From NCBI GenBank assembly GCA_934667295.1, contig CAKULR010000020.1, positions 1 to 14,809 of the forward strand: a DNA stretch of 14,809 nt, given 5' to 3'. Positions 7,834-14,501 of the stretch are shown here, piece by piece; the first letter of the stretch is position 1; every line of letters starts with the position of its first letter. The stretch is from an uncultured Kiritimatiellota bacterium (GTDB lineage: Bacteria > Verrucomicrobiota > Kiritimatiellia > RFP12 > UBA1067). The notes under the pieces are model-generated. The model was given only the letters and a program-made list of their open reading frames with translations, was not told where the DNA came from and did no database searches. Made by a program: the position numbers and the translations under genes.

Positions 7834-9210
7834 ATGTTTGACGTCCGTGCCTACATGCTCGACATCAGTCGGGACAAGGTCCCGACGATGGGGACGCTCC
7901 GCCTGATCGTTGACCTGCTCGCGAAGTTCGAGTACAACCAGTTCCAGCTCTACACCGAGCACACGTTCGCCTATTCGGCGCACCGGGACGTCTGGGAGGC
8001 GGCCTCGCCGCTCACGGCGGAGGAGATCCGCGAGCTGGACGCCTACTGCGCGCTCCGGGGCATCGACCTCGTGCCGAACCAGAACTCCTTCGGGCACCTC
8101 GAACGCTGGCTGGTGAAGCCCGCCTACAACCATCTGGCGGAACTGCCGCAGGGCGGGGCGCCCCTGCCGTGGGGCGGCTTCAAGAAGGACCCGACGACGC
8201 TCTGCCCGACGGATCCCGCGTCGCTCGCGTTCCTGGACGGCCTCTACGCCGAACTGCTGCCGAACTTCGCCTCCGGCCTCTTCAACATCGGCTGCGACGA
8301 GACCTTCGACCTCCTGGGCGGGGGGCGCAGCGCCGCCGCCGTGCGGGAACGGGGCGCGGGCCGCGTCTACCTCGATTTCCTCAAACAGGTCGCCGCCCTC
8401 GCGCGGAAGCACGGAAAGCGGCCGATGTTCTGGGGCGACGTGATCCTGAAGCATCCCGAGCTCGTCCCCGAGCTGCCGAAGGACCTCATCGCCCTCGACT
8501 GGGGCTACGAGGGCAACCATCCGTTCGGCGAGGAGGCCGCGAAGTTCCGCGCCGCCGGGCTCGACTTCTATGTCTGCCCCGGCACGAGCGCGTGGAACTC
8601 GCTCGCCGGCCGCGTCGAGAACATGCGCGAGAACATGATCGCCGCCGAACGCGCGGGACGGCTCCACGGCGCGCGTGGGTTCCTCGTCGCGGACTGGGGC
8701 GACGGCGGGCACTGGCAACCGCTCGCGGTGTCCCTGCCCGGACTCGTCTTCGGCGGCATGCTCGCGCACGAGGGCGCCTCCGCCGCGAAGATGGATCTCG
8801 AATCGGCCCTTAACGGCATCATGGGCGTGCCACTCGGCGGCACGCTCCTGCGCCTCGGCACGCTCTATCTGCGCGGCGGCGCGCTCCGCGCGAACGCGAG
8901 CGAGCTCTTCCGCATCCTCGCGAACGACCGGGGCTACTCGCGCCACCCGGGCCTGACGGAACCCGTCCTCGCCGAGATCTCGGCGATTGCCGAGGGGTGC
9001 CGCCACGCGGCCGCCGCCTACGCGGGCGGGGCCTATCCGAACGTGTGGGCGCAGGAGATCGTGTACATGGCGAACCTCGTCGATGCGGCGTGTAACCGCC
9101 GCGACGAGAAGCGCCTCCGCTTCCTGCGCGAGGAGCACGACCGGATCTGGAAGCTGCGTAACCGCATCGGCGGCATGGCCGACTCGCGCGCGAAGCTGCC
9201 GCGCTTCTGA
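7834..9210 (+). CDS. GH20-like glycoside hydrolase (beta-N-acetylhexosaminidase type)
   Basis: Encodes 458 aa. Residues ~5-320 read as a TIM barrel of the GH20 superfamily: YMLDISRDKVPTMGTLRLIV, FEYNQFQLYTEHTFAY, then LVPNQNSFGHLERW. The key NIGCDETFDL follows, where Asp155-Glu156 match the GH20 catalytic pair (substrate-assisted mechanism). WGDVILKHPEL and ALDWGYEG continue the barrel strands. The last ~120 residues are predicted helical. GH20 enzymes remove terminal GlcNAc or GalNAc from glycans. There is no signal peptide, so it probably acts in the cytoplasm on imported oligosaccharides. The nearest Shine-Dalgarno-like sequence, GGGGAGG at 7815-7821, is 12 bases from the ATG, a little far. 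It is the last gene of the rph-led cluster; an inverted repeat follows 22 bases after its stop. The GH20-type family is likely; exact specificity is not deducible. Confidence 0.85.
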   Translation: MFDVRAYMLDISRDKVPTMGTLRLIVDLLAKFEYNQFQLYTEHTFAYSAHRDVWEAASPLTAEEIRELDAYCALRGIDLVPNQNSFGHLERWLVKPAYNHLAELPQGGAPLPWGGFKKDPTTLCPTDPASLAFLDGLYAELLPNFASGLFNIGCDETFDLLGGGRSAAAVRERGAGRVYLDFLKQVAALARKHGKRPMFWGDVILKHPELVPELPKDLIALDWGYEGNHPFGEEAAKFRAAGLDFYVCPGTSAWNSLAGRVENMRENMIAAERAGRLHGARGFLVADWGDGGHWQPLAVSLPGLVFGGMLAHEGASAAKMDLESALNGIMGVPLGGTLLRLGTLYLRGGALRANASELFRILANDRGYSRHPGLTEPVLAEISAIAEGCRHAAAAYAGGAYPNVWAQEIVYMANLVDAACNRRDEKRLRFLREEHDRIWKLRNRIGGMADSRAKLPRF

Positions 9211-9232
9211 CCTTCTCGCATCGCAGGCCGGT

Positions 9233-9325
9233 GGTAGGGGCCGACGTCCTCGGCGGCCCGCGCTCTGGAATGGGCCTCGTGGGGGTCCCCTTGGACGCGG
9301 CGCGCCGAGGACGTCGCGCCCTACC
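9233..9325. repeat. 93-bp imperfect palindromic element (REP/MITE-like)
   Basis: The left arm has GGTAGGG (9233-9239) and CGACGTCCTCGGC (9242-9254). The right arm has GCCGAGGACGTCG (9304-9316) and CCCTACC (9319-9325). The arms pair over 20 of 22 positions, with a 49-base centre. It fills most of the gap after the GH20-like gene and has no T-run, so it is not a standard terminator. No coding sequence is seen inside. It looks like a dispersed intergenic palindrome, though dispersal cannot be shown from this window. Confidence 0.7.
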
Positions 9326-9376
9326 GGGAATGTCGCGCCTGTGGACCCGGAATTGAAAATGTGTTTTGGGAACGTA

Positions 9377-9427
9377 TATGAATTCATAAAAACGTACTTG
9401 ACGGATTTTCACCTTCTATGATATTGT
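9377..9427 (+). promoter_or_regulatory. Putative promoter with upstream palindrome
   Basis: TTGACG (9398-9403) and TATTGT (9422-9427) are separated by 18 bases, and TG at 9419-9420 makes the -10 extended (TGaTATTGT). Upstream sequence 9350-9397 is strikingly AT-rich for this genome. It contains a perfect 12-base palindrome, TATGAATTCATA (9377-9388), ten bases before the -35 and flanked by two ACGTA copies (9372-9376 and 9392-9396). This suits an operator or an UP-like element. It predicts a start near 9434, about 45 bases before the ATG at 9478. Confidence 0.55.
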
Positions 9428-9477
9428 AGGGGCGTTTTCAGGACGTGGATGTGTACTTCAACATGTGGAGGATGGGA

Positions 9478-11565
9478 ATGTGGATGCTGGAAAAGACGAA
9501 AATTGACGGTCTGTGGACGCATGGGGGCTTGGTGTTCTGCGCCGCGCTCCTCCTGTGCTGCGGGAGGCTGTCCGGCGCGGTCGTCACGAACGGGTTCGTG
9601 GTCGTCGACGCGCCCGGCGTGCGCGTGACGGGGACGGGGGACGCGGGGTTCCACGTCTCCCGCGTCGGTGCGGCGAAGGACGCCAAGGTCAGGGTGACGG
9701 CCCGGCCGGGATGGCGGTTCGCGTCGGGGAAGCGAGAGATCGTGTTCCCGCTCGCCACCCTCACCACCTCCGGCCCGGCTCCGTCACGGCACAGGGTCCG
9801 GTCCGACCTGGGGGAGGACGAGACCGAGATCACCTGGGAGGACTGCACGTTCGCGGCTGCGGTGCGCGACGTACACGAGGTGAAGCCGGACTTCAAGGTC
9901 CATGCCAGCGACGATGTACTGCGGCTGTATACGGCCCCGGAAAAGGACGTCTTCGTCAGCGCGTCGGCGTCGGTGGAAACCCTCTCGCCGGGCCTCCATC
10001 GGCGGACCACCACGTACAGCCCCTGCCCCGTCTGCAAGACCGTGCCGAATCCCGGCAAGACCGAGGAGGTGTACGAGAAAACCCTGCAGTGGGAGTGGCG
10101 TGCGACCGGTCCCGGGAAGCCGGCCGTGTCGAAACGGTTCTGGAGCGGGCGGGTCGAGGCCGCGAACAAACTGCAGAAGGTCCTGTTCCAGGCGAAGGCG
10201 ACCTGCGATTCCTGCGAGCAGTGTACCAACCGGCGGACGGGCGAGACGCAGCTTTACATCCGACGCCTCGAATTCTCCCCCTGCAACAGACTGTTCGGGC
10301 TCGACCGTACGGATGAAGGCCGATATTCGGAATCGATCGTGAGGGAATACCAGGTGTCCCTCGCGGGAATTGCGCCTGTCGAGTGTGAGTATGAATGGAC
10401 CGAATGCGGCATCTGCATGTTCGCAAGCGGTGTGACGGACCCCACCGTTTCCGTCCGTGCACAGGATCCCGACCGCGCCAGCACGCGGATCGACGCCGAG
10501 AGGCTGTCAGTCTCCGCGACGATCCGCAGGGGGGAACAATCCGATACGGCGACCTGTACGACCAACTTCACGGTTGTGAAGCTCGACGTCCAGCTTCCGA
10601 ACGTCTCCGAAGAGGAGGAGGAGACGCTGGGGCTGGAAATCCCCTATTTCCCGGACACGGCGAGCGGTTCGCTGTCGTCGGAGGCACGTGCGGCCCTCGT
10701 GCCGTTGACGATCACATGTGAACCCGACGACGTCACGGGCAGGATTGAGGTCGAGGCCCCCGAGAAGCTTGTCTACGAGAAAAGGGGGAATTCCTATGTC
10801 GCCGCTTCGCGTTACTACTGGGTCAGCGACCTGAAGGACAAGTCCTTCTTCGTCCACGGCCATGCGCCGTCTTCCGCGAGGGGGGACCAGGCCATCACGG
10901 TGCGGCATCTTCCAAGCGGGGCGGTGGACCGCGTGTGCGTCACGGTCTGCGCGTACACGTTCACCGTGAACGTCGACATGCCGGGGGACGGGTCGGTCAA
11001 TGCGCCGTTGGTCATAACTGAACGTGAAGGCGGAGGGTTCCACTATGATGTGGGACATGCCTATTGGAAGTTTTCCTGTAGCCCAGTTGATGTTCTGAAC
11101 GAAGAAGAGCGAAAGTTGGTGGGCGTGACGGCGGGGTTCTACCCTAAGAATAATAGATGTGTCAACTTTAAGGAAGATGATGATGGTGAGACGGTGGAGC
11201 TGATCCCTGTTGGGATTGGTGGGGTGTATGCGTCTCCAGATCCAAATAAGAATGTAGATGCCTGTAAAACTTGGCGCCTGACGAAGGAAGATTTTTTAAG
11301 AGGTGTTGCAAAGGCACGCGAATTGAGTAACCTTATCTCGGCTGGAGATTTGTCCTATCATGCCGTTGACTACAATTGTGTCCATGCAGTTGCCGATGTT
11401 GCGGCGGCGGTAGGAATTCAATTGCCTCTGACAGAATTTGGATGGTATGCCTATACATCGCCTGAAGCCTTCCTGTTAACGCCCATTCGTACGAATACAA
11501 CTCTCAAAATACACCTTGGCCCAACAGCCTACGGTCTTGGGGTCGATCTCAGGAACATGAAATAG
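9478..11565 (+). CDS. Exported Cys-rich protein with C-terminal permuted papain/NlpC-P60-like domain
   Basis: Encodes 695 aa from ATG 9478, chosen because GGAGG (9466-9470) lies seven bases upstream; in-frame GTGs at 9445 and 9451 and ATGs at 9463, 9472 and 9484 are alternatives. A Sec-type signal is visible (K-rich start, then a hydrophobic GLVFCAALLLCC core). Residues ~35-520 are beta-rich, without a family I recognise, and carry CPVC (183-186), CDSCEQC (243-249) and CGIC (310-313). A stretch around residues 368-510 resembles Ig-like surface domains. The last ~175 residues contain VGHAYWKF (His527) and, about 107 residues later, YNCVHAV (Cys634). That His-before-Cys order is the pattern of permuted papain-like hydrolases (LRAT/YiiX-type) and could cleave amide or ester bonds. 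This C-terminal region drops to roughly 42-50% G+C, from over 65% before. Nine bases separate it from the next gene, implying an operon. It looks like a secreted effector; activity is inferred. Confidence 0.8.
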   Translation: MWMLEKTKIDGLWTHGGLVFCAALLLCCGRLSGAVVTNGFVVVDAPGVRVTGTGDAGFHVSRVGAAKDAKVRVTARPGWRFASGKREIVFPLATLTTSGPAPSRHRVRSDLGEDETEITWEDCTFAAAVRDVHEVKPDFKVHASDDVLRLYTAPEKDVFVSASASVETLSPGLHRRTTTYSPCPVCKTVPNPGKTEEVYEKTLQWEWRATGPGKPAVSKRFWSGRVEAANKLQKVLFQAKATCDSCEQCTNRRTGETQLYIRRLEFSPCNRLFGLDRTDEGRYSESIVREYQVSLAGIAPVECEYEWTECGICMFASGVTDPTVSVRAQDPDRASTRIDAERLSVSATIRRGEQSDTATCTTNFTVVKLDVQLPNVSEEEEETLGLEIPYFPDTASGSLSSEARAALVPLTITCEPDDVTGRIEVEAPEKLVYEKRGNSYVAASRYYWVSDLKDKSFFVHGHAPSSARGDQAITVRHLPSGAVDRVCVTVCAYTFTVNVDMPGDGSVNAPLVITEREGGGFHYDVGHAYWKFSCSPVDVLNEEERKLVGVTAGFYPKNNRCVNFKEDDDGETVELIPVGIGGVYASPDPNKNVDACKTWRLTKEDFLRGVAKARELSNLISAGDLSYHAVDYNCVHAVADVAAAVGIQLPLTEFGWYAYTSPEAFLLTPIRTNTTLKIHLGPTAYGLGVDLRNMK

Positions 11566-11574
11566 GAGCATGAA

Positions 11575-12174
11575 ATGAAAATGAAAAAAATGAAAGAGTA
11601 TCTATTCTTCGCAGCCATGTCGGTCTCCACGCTGTTGCCGCTGCAATCCGGCGAGTGGCGGGATGCCGCGCGGGGACAGCGGGAGAGGGCCGACCGGCTG
11701 CGTGAACGGGGCCTCCAGATCTGCCGCCAGTATGCGTTCTTAGACGAGGGATTCTTCAATCGGAAAGGAGTTCTCACCGATGATTTGCACATTAAGGGCT
11801 TACGCCGATGTACGGTGACGAACGCACTCGACGGGGAAATCGTCAAAGCCTGTTTCAAGGGGACAAATCTCTGCATCCTGAGTGCGTTCCAGTGGCGGGA
11901 TGGGGTGAAGAAACGAGACGTGACGTGGCATTTCGACGAAAGGGGCATGTGGAACGGGATGGATGAGGTTTCGAATGTCTGCTTCAGCGCCCTGTACTAC
12001 CTGAACGGGAACACCCGGGAGACCGAGACGATCGTCCGTACGGAACGCGGCCCGGTCTACCGTGGGCGCATGTATTTCTTCGACATGGACGGGGAGCCGT
12101 CTTCGTTTGACGACGTCGACGGAATACTCGAACGCGAGGCCCCCGTGAAGGTCGAGCTCCTGTTCAGAAAATGA
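11575..12174 (+). CDS. Small exported protein, paralogue A (possible immunity-like partner)
   Basis: Encodes 199 aa. ATG 11575 has GGAG (11565-11568) six bases upstream, overlapping the end of the previous gene, so the two are tightly linked. The N-terminus (KMKKMK, then YLFFAAMSVSTLLPL) is a signal peptide or anchor. The mature part starts with a very charged helix (EWRDAARGQRERADRLRERGLQ). The second half has YYLNGNTRETE and YRGRMYFFDMDGEPSSF, faintly like the repeated Y-x-x-G-x motifs of MORN_2/YwqK-type proteins, some of which are antitoxins or immunity proteins. By hand alignment it is about 70% identical to the protein encoded at 12658-13239. I do not recognise a named family. Position behind a putative effector, secretion and duplication fit a protective partner, but an independent secreted role is equally possible. 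Confidence 0.85.
   Translation: MKMKKMKEYLFFAAMSVSTLLPLQSGEWRDAARGQRERADRLRERGLQICRQYAFLDEGFFNRKGVLTDDLHIKGLRRCTVTNALDGEIVKACFKGTNLCILSAFQWRDGVKKRDVTWHFDERGMWNGMDEVSNVCFSALYYLNGNTRETETIVRTERGPVYRGRMYFFDMDGEPSSFDDVDGILEREAPVKVELLFRK
11622..11714 (+). repeat. 93-bp perfect direct repeat, copy 1
   Basis: Identical base for base to 12690-12782 and in the same frame of the two paralogous genes. It begins with ggtctccac and ends with cggggcct, and encodes the stretch from STLLPLQSG to RERGL. Outside this block the two genes differ at many positions, including synonymous ones. Confidence 0.93.
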
Positions 12175-12285
12175 AGGACACCGGAAGTCTGGAAGTGAAC
12201 GATACCGGGAAAGACCTGCTCCCGCGCGATCTGTCTGCCCGGCGCGCGAAGTACCCGCGCCGCCCTCGGCGCGTGGTGTCCGAAC

Positions 12286-12305
12286 GGTCGCGCAGGAGCG
12301 CGATC
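12286..12305. repeat. Intergenic hairpin unit 1
   Basis: The stem pairs GGTCGCGC with GCGCGATC (one G-T pair) around the loop AGGA and is followed by CTCCC. In stem shape and flank (gaacgg before, cctccc after) it matches the hairpins at 12366-12385 and 12548-12566. Confidence 0.6.
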
Positions 12306-12333
12306 CTCCCCGAGGACGTACTGCGTGCGGGAG

Positions 12334-12353
12334 GGTCGCAACTTGTTGCGACC
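12334..12353. repeat. Intergenic hairpin unit 2
   Basis: A perfect 8-bp stem (GGTCGCAA/TTGCGACC) with loop CTTG. The preceding GGGAGGG (12329-12335, partly within the stem) can pair with CCCTCCC at 12384-12390, which would enclose this hairpin and the next one in a larger fold. Confidence 0.65.
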
Positions 12354-12365
12354 GGACGAGGACAC

Positions 12366-12385
12366 GGACGCAATGAATTGCGTCC
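12366..12385. repeat. Intergenic hairpin unit 3
   Basis: A perfect 9-bp stem GGACGCAAT/ATTGCGTCC with a two-base GA centre, running directly into CTCCCGG. It shares GGACGC...GCGTCCCTCCCG with the unit at 12548-12566 but with a different loop, as expected for dispersed REP-like palindromes whose stems vary by compensating changes. Confidence 0.7.
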
Positions 12386-12501
12386 CTCCCGGTGTACACG
12401 GGGTCTTGATGTGTATGAATTCCCGTTCCCTTCTCGCTTGAGCGACTGCTTGAAAGATAATCGGAGATTCCGTATGTTAACGTGCTGGGCACTGGGCAGA
12501 G

Positions 12502-12589
12502 TTAATGTGCGCAGGGGAGGGCCGTCCTCCTGCGCGGTTGTGTGAACGGACGCGACAAGCGCGTCCCTCCCGTTTCGTACCCACATTAA
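12502..12589. repeat. 88-bp MITE-like element with terminal inverted repeats
   Basis: It is bounded by TTAATGTG (12502-12509) and its exact complement CACATTAA (12582-12589). Nested inside are GGGAGGG (12515-12521) and CCCTCCC (12565-12571), and within those a hairpin GGACGCG-acaag-CGCGTCC (12548-12566). No coding capacity. The nested inverted repeats resemble a tiny non-autonomous mobile element or a processed palindromic repeat. No target-site duplication is obvious. Confidence 0.55.
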
Positions 12590-12657
12590 TCCTGTCCTAC
12601 ACAATAATGTACTTCCCGTTATCGTGTGGCCTGATACTGGAACAGAAAGGACGTAGA

Positions 12658-13239
12658 ATGAAAAACCTCTTACTATCCGTGATTGTTCTGGTCTCCACGC
12701 TGTTGCCGCTGCAATCCGGCGAGTGGCGGGATGCCGCGCGGGGACAGCGGGAGAGGGCCGACCGGCTGCGTGAACGGGGCCTTCAGGTTTGCCGCCGGCA
12801 TGAGTTCCTCGACGGTGGGATCTTCAAGCGGAAGGAAATCTTCCGGGAGGACTATTCCGACAGGAATTTCCACTGGTGTACGGTGACGAACGAACTTGAT
12901 GGTGAAATCGTCAATGCCGGCTTCGCGGGGACCGGTCTCCGTATCCTGCGTGCGTTCCAGTGGCAGGACGGGGTGAAACGAAGCGAGACATGGCTTTTCG
13001 ACGAAAAGGGCATGTGGAGTGGGAGGGAGGAAATCTCGAATGTCTGTTTCATCGCCCGGTACTACCTGAACGGGAACACCCGGCAGACCGAGACGACCTT
13101 CGATACGGAACGTGGCCCGACCTACCGTGGACGCATCTACCGCTTCGAGATGAACGGGGAACCGTCTTCGTTTGACGATGTCGACGGGAAGCTCGAACGC
13201 GAGGTCCCCGTAAGATTTGAACTCCTGTTCAGGATGTGA
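12658..13239 (+). CDS. Small exported protein, paralogue B
   Basis: Encodes 193 aa from ATG 12658; AAAGGA at 12646-12651 is six bases upstream, and this start gives a clean signal peptide (KNLLLSVIVLVSTLLPL), so the longer frame from 12505 through the hairpin repeats is rejected. It is about 70% identical by hand to the protein at 11575-12174, or about 64% outside the block encoded by the perfect DNA repeat. Conserved features are CTVTN, LDGEIV, the AFQW..DGVK and FDE(R/K)GMW segments, SNVCF, YYLNGNTR, TERGP.YRGR and GEPSSFDDVDG. The variable zone is residues ~46-67. It is the second copy of whatever function paralogue A has; divergence in one zone could mean a different partner specificity. 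The esterase gene starts 11 bases after its stop. Confidence 0.85.
   Translation: MKNLLLSVIVLVSTLLPLQSGEWRDAARGQRERADRLRERGLQVCRRHEFLDGGIFKRKEIFREDYSDRNFHWCTVTNELDGEIVNAGFAGTGLRILRAFQWQDGVKRSETWLFDEKGMWSGREEISNVCFIARYYLNGNTRQTETTFDTERGPTYRGRIYRFEMNGEPSSFDDVDGKLEREVPVRFELLFRM
12690..12782 (+). repeat. 93-bp perfect direct repeat, copy 2
   Basis: Second copy of the block at 11622-11714, 1,068 bases downstream and with no differences. The flanking bases differ on both sides, so its ends are sharp: the signal-peptide start upstream is diverged, and the first mismatch downstream falls right after cggggcct. Confidence 0.93.
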
Positions 13240-13250
13240 GGGGCGTCGGG

Positions 13251-14501
13251 ATGTGCCGGATTGTCCGAATTGCCCTCGTGGCGTGTCTCGCGGCTCCGTC
13301 CATCCGGGCGGAGGGCGCCGCCGCCACGGGCGAGCTGTCCGACTTTACACCGTCGCACGCGCTGCGGCGGCGGATGGCGCGCTACGGCTTCCGCGCGGTG
13401 CGCTACCGCGAGGGGACGAACGGCGTCTCGGCGCTCCTCCTCACGCCCCGGTCGAGGGCCGGGAGGCCGGAGCCGCTGCTCGTCTACATCCCCGGCAGCG
13501 GGGAGCGCGGCGACACGCCGGCCCGCCTCTTCCGCCAGCGCGCCCTGTTCGACCGCGTGGCCTCCGCCGACTTCCAGGCGCGCCGTCCCTGCCACTTGCT
13601 CGCGATCGCCCCGCCGCCCTCGGCGACGACGCTCCTGGGCGGGATGCCCGGCTCGCCCTCCTCCAACCAGCGCCTGCTGTACGGGCTCGTGCGGGCCGTC
13701 GCCGCGCGGCACGTGCGCCCGCCCGTGGACACGAACCGGATCTACGCCACGGGCTTCTCGTACGGGGGCAACGGCGTCTACGCGCTCGCCCTCCACTACC
13801 CGGGCACGTTCGCCGCCGTCCTTCCGATCGCCGCCCTGCCGCCCGGGTTCGAGTACTTCGACGGGCGCTCGCCGGGGAACTGGTGGCATTTCCACAACGA
13901 GGGCGACTACCGCGCGCACGGAATCGACCTCGCCGGCCTGGTGCGCTTCGGGGCCGCCGTGAACGGCGCGGGCGGCGACTTCCGCATCGGAAGCTATCCG
14001 GCCGGGGGGCACGACGCCTGGACGGCCGCCTGGCGGGAGGAGGAGGTCTGGACGTGGATGTTCTCCAAGTCCCTCGCGGACGCCGCGCCGGGCGCGGGAC
14101 ACGCCCCGCTTCCGCTCGCCGACGCGCGCTGTACCGCGAACGTCCCCGGCGCCGACGATGGGTGCGGCCCCGGGCGCGTCGTCGACGGCCTGGCGACGAC
14201 CGGGTACGTGGCGGCGCGCCCCGCCGCGCGCGGCGACTGGTGGCAGGCCGCGTTCGCCCACCCCGTGGTCGGTGGGTTCTGCCTCGTCGCGGGAAGGGCG
14301 GAGGGCGTTTCCGCGTTCGGCGCCGTCGTGGAGGTCTCCGACGACGGCCGGACCTGGCGGCGCGCGGGGAGGCTCACCGCGAAGTCGCCCACCTGCCGCT
14401 TCTCGCAGGGCGTCCCCGTCCGTTTCCTCCGCGTCCGGGTGATCGAGCCGGGGACGGGCCCCCTGGCCCTGCGGCAGCTGACGGTCCTTCCGGAGCGGTG
14501 A
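13251..14501 (+). CDS. Secreted alpha/beta-hydrolase (esterase-like) with C-terminal discoidin (F5/8 type C)-like domain
   Basis: Encodes 416 aa from ATG 13251, preferred because GAGGGG (13238-13243) lies seven bases upstream; a GTG at 13236 overlapping the previous stop is the alternative. The signal peptide is RIVRIALVACLAAPSIRAEG, with likely cleavage after IRA. Residues ~55-275 form a serine hydrolase: YIPGSGERGD (oxyanion region), GFSYGG with nucleophile Ser170, NEGD with likely Asp219, and GGHDAW with His254. This is the pattern of exported polysaccharide-esterase and PHB-depolymerase-like enzymes. Residues ~290-416 resemble an F5/8 type C carbohydrate-binding domain (VVDGLATTGYVA, GDWWQAAF, then VEVSDDGRTWRRAG and VRFLRVRV). 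Together they suggest an ester-removing enzyme held on a glycan. Its TGA overlaps the next ATG by one base. The hydrolase class is confident; the substrate is not known. Confidence 0.88.
   Translation: MCRIVRIALVACLAAPSIRAEGAAATGELSDFTPSHALRRRMARYGFRAVRYREGTNGVSALLLTPRSRAGRPEPLLVYIPGSGERGDTPARLFRQRALFDRVASADFQARRPCHLLAIAPPPSATTLLGGMPGSPSSNQRLLYGLVRAVAARHVRPPVDTNRIYATGFSYGGNGVYALALHYPGTFAAVLPIAALPPGFEYFDGRSPGNWWHFHNEGDYRAHGIDLAGLVRFGAAVNGAGGDFRIGSYPAGGHDAWTAAWREEEVWTWMFSKSLADAAPGAGHAPLPLADARCTANVPGADDGCGPGRVVDGLATTGYVAARPAARGDWWQAAFAHPVVGGFCLVAGRAEGVSAFGAVVEVSDDGRTWRRAGRLTAKSPTCRFSQGVPVRFLRVRVIEPGTGPLALRQLTVLPER

Larger units (their letters stand above)
12175..12657. other. 483-bp intergenic region rich in hairpins, no gene seen
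   Basis: The region lies between the two paralogues. It contains four separate short perfect or near-perfect palindromes (12286-12305, 12334-12353, 12366-12385, 12548-12566). The 3' half of three of them runs on into a CCTCCC sequence. One longer element is bounded by an 8-base inverted repeat (12502-12589). The only notable open frame (12171-12545) starts inside the upstream gene and runs through the hairpins, giving a low-complexity Arg-rich product, so I do not call it. No convincing promoter with both boxes was found; a weak GATACT at 12633-12638 could serve the downstream gene. Confidence 0.8.

Noticed and set aside
5309..9387. Further long minus-strand frames opposite the beta-helix, nitroreductase and GH20-like genes
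   Set aside because: The + strand genes have complete family motifs, ribosome binding sites and tight spacing; the opposite frames are low-complexity shadows.
9398..9422. TATGAT at 9417-9422 as the -10 for TTGACG at 9398
   Set aside because: The spacing would be only 13 bases. TATTGT at 9422-9427 gives 18 bases and an extended TG, so it is preferred.
12171..12545. Possible 124-aa gene between the paralogues
   Set aside because: It starts inside the upstream gene with no ribosome binding site and reads through palindromic repeats, giving an Arg-rich product without family features.
12286..12571. CRISPR-like array
   Set aside because: The repeated units are short palindromes with varying stems and irregular spacing, not identical direct repeats with unique spacers, and no cas gene is nearby.
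12505..12657. Longer N-terminus for paralogue B
   Set aside because: The extension is encoded by the hairpin element and has no homologue in paralogue A; ATG 12658 has a good ribosome binding site and signal peptide.
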